From Fusarium oxysporum f. sp. lycopersici 4287 (taxonomy: Eukaryota; Ascomycota; Sordariomycetes; Hypocreales; Nectriaceae), in assembly GCF_000149955.1 (NCBI RefSeq), contig NC_030989.1, forward strand, positions 3,726,505-3,790,504: DNA of 64,000 bases, read 5' to 3'. The translations under genes and the position numbers were made by a program. Below, piece by piece: positions 63,792 to 64,000 of the stretch (position 1 is the stretch's first letter; each line of letters opens with the position of its first letter). The notes beneath the pieces are model-generated. The model saw only the letters and a program-made list of their open reading frames with translations. It ran no database searches and was not told the DNA's origin.

Positions 63792-64000
63792 TCATTGATC
63801 GATGGCAGCATGACAAATCATTTCCGTCCAGTCCTTGTGATATTCTTCGAACTTGTGAACCCTTGACTCACTCTGAAATCTACCATCATGCCCCGTGGTT
63901 TATTTCTATTTTTGTGCAAGGAAGAGAAACCTTGGCCCAATACTCACCGCGACATACTAGCGATAAAGCTCTTGTGGATGTAGCGGTCCATCATCATGGC
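63792..64000 (-). CDS. C-terminal end of an unidentified gene (partial)
   Basis: Reading leftwards from the window edge, an open frame encodes MMMDRYIHKSFIASMS; with a GTGAGT donor at 63947 and an AG acceptor before 63870 it continues RESRVHKFEEYHKDWTEMI and ends CHAAIDQ at a TGA (63792-63794). The continuation is protein-like, but the acceptor choice is not certain and the protein is not identified. An unspliced reading would stop at 63944. The gene converges on RPL12 with about 56 bp between stops. Confidence 0.45.

Overview
The window is nuclear DNA of a filamentous ascomycete, most likely a Fusarium or a close relative (Hypocreales). The evidence is densely packed protein genes with short introns (mostly 50-110 nt, GT...AG, often with a CTAAC-type branch site), balanced base composition, and orthologues typical of Sordariomycetes, including a cutinase-transcription-factor-type regulator. 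There is no bacterial, plasmid, viral or CRISPR content, and I found no convincing transposon or RNA gene. The species call is an inference from gene content. One 220-base N run at 22.8 kb marks this as a draft assembly.

Layout. 0-1.2 kb: 5' part of a CTF1/FarA-type Zn2Cys6 regulator (-). 3.6-6.8 kb: Mcd4 GPI ethanolamine-phosphate transferase (-). 7.7-9.2 kb: monopolin subunit Pcs1/Csm1 (-). 9.8-11.2 kb: Msp1 mitochondrial AAA extractase (+). 12.1-13.5 kb: cystathionine beta-lyase (+). 15.4-16.9 kb: Tms1/Serinc (-). 17.7-19.6 kb: nodulin-like MFS transporter (+). 20.4-23.9 kb: GPI inositol deacylase Bst1 (-), damaged or mis-sequenced. 26.2-29.3 kb: Pms1 mismatch-repair endonuclease (+). 29.5-31.4 kb: fungal membrane protein of unknown role (-). 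31.8-33.5 kb: adrenodoxin reductase Arh1 (+). 33.6-34.7 kb: ETF alpha (-). 35.6-37.7 kb: SWI3/RSC8 (+). 39.2-41.5 kb: carnitine acetyltransferase (+). 41.9-43.8 kb: cyclase-associated protein (-). 44.7-46.2 kb: Mak32-like PfkB kinase (-). 47.1-49.9 kb: MCM3 (-). 50.4-52.3 kb: Exo70 (+). 54.0-57.7 kb: a 1207-residue multi-enzyme RNA end-processing protein (-). 58.5-59.5 kb: unknown protein (-). 60.0-62.6 kb: Sec23 (+). 63.0-63.7 kb: ribosomal protein L12 (+). 63.8-64.0 kb: end of another gene (-).

The region is chromosomal core, and most neighbours are functionally unrelated. Some themes recur. GPI-anchor maturation and ER export are represented by Mcd4, Bst1 and Sec23. Mitochondrial and peroxisomal redox and acetyl-unit handling are represented by Arh1, ETF alpha, the dual-targeted carnitine acetyltransferase and Msp1. 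Genome maintenance is represented by Pcs1, Pms1 and MCM3. The CTF1/FarA family binds CCTCGG, and that hexamer occurs three times in the 460 bp upstream of the carnitine acetyltransferase gene, which suggests a regulatory link inside the window.

The most remarkable locus is 53,965-57,694. It encodes one polypeptide combining a 2H phosphoesterase, an endonuclease/exonuclease/phosphatase-fold enzyme, a poly(A)-polymerase-type nucleotidyltransferase and a C-terminal MJ1316 (DUF504) domain. All the catalytic signatures I could look for are intact. It looks like a self-contained RNA end-healing and tailing machine. Gene limits below come from manual splicing of the raw sequence. Frame continuity was checked across each junction, but no transcript data were available.
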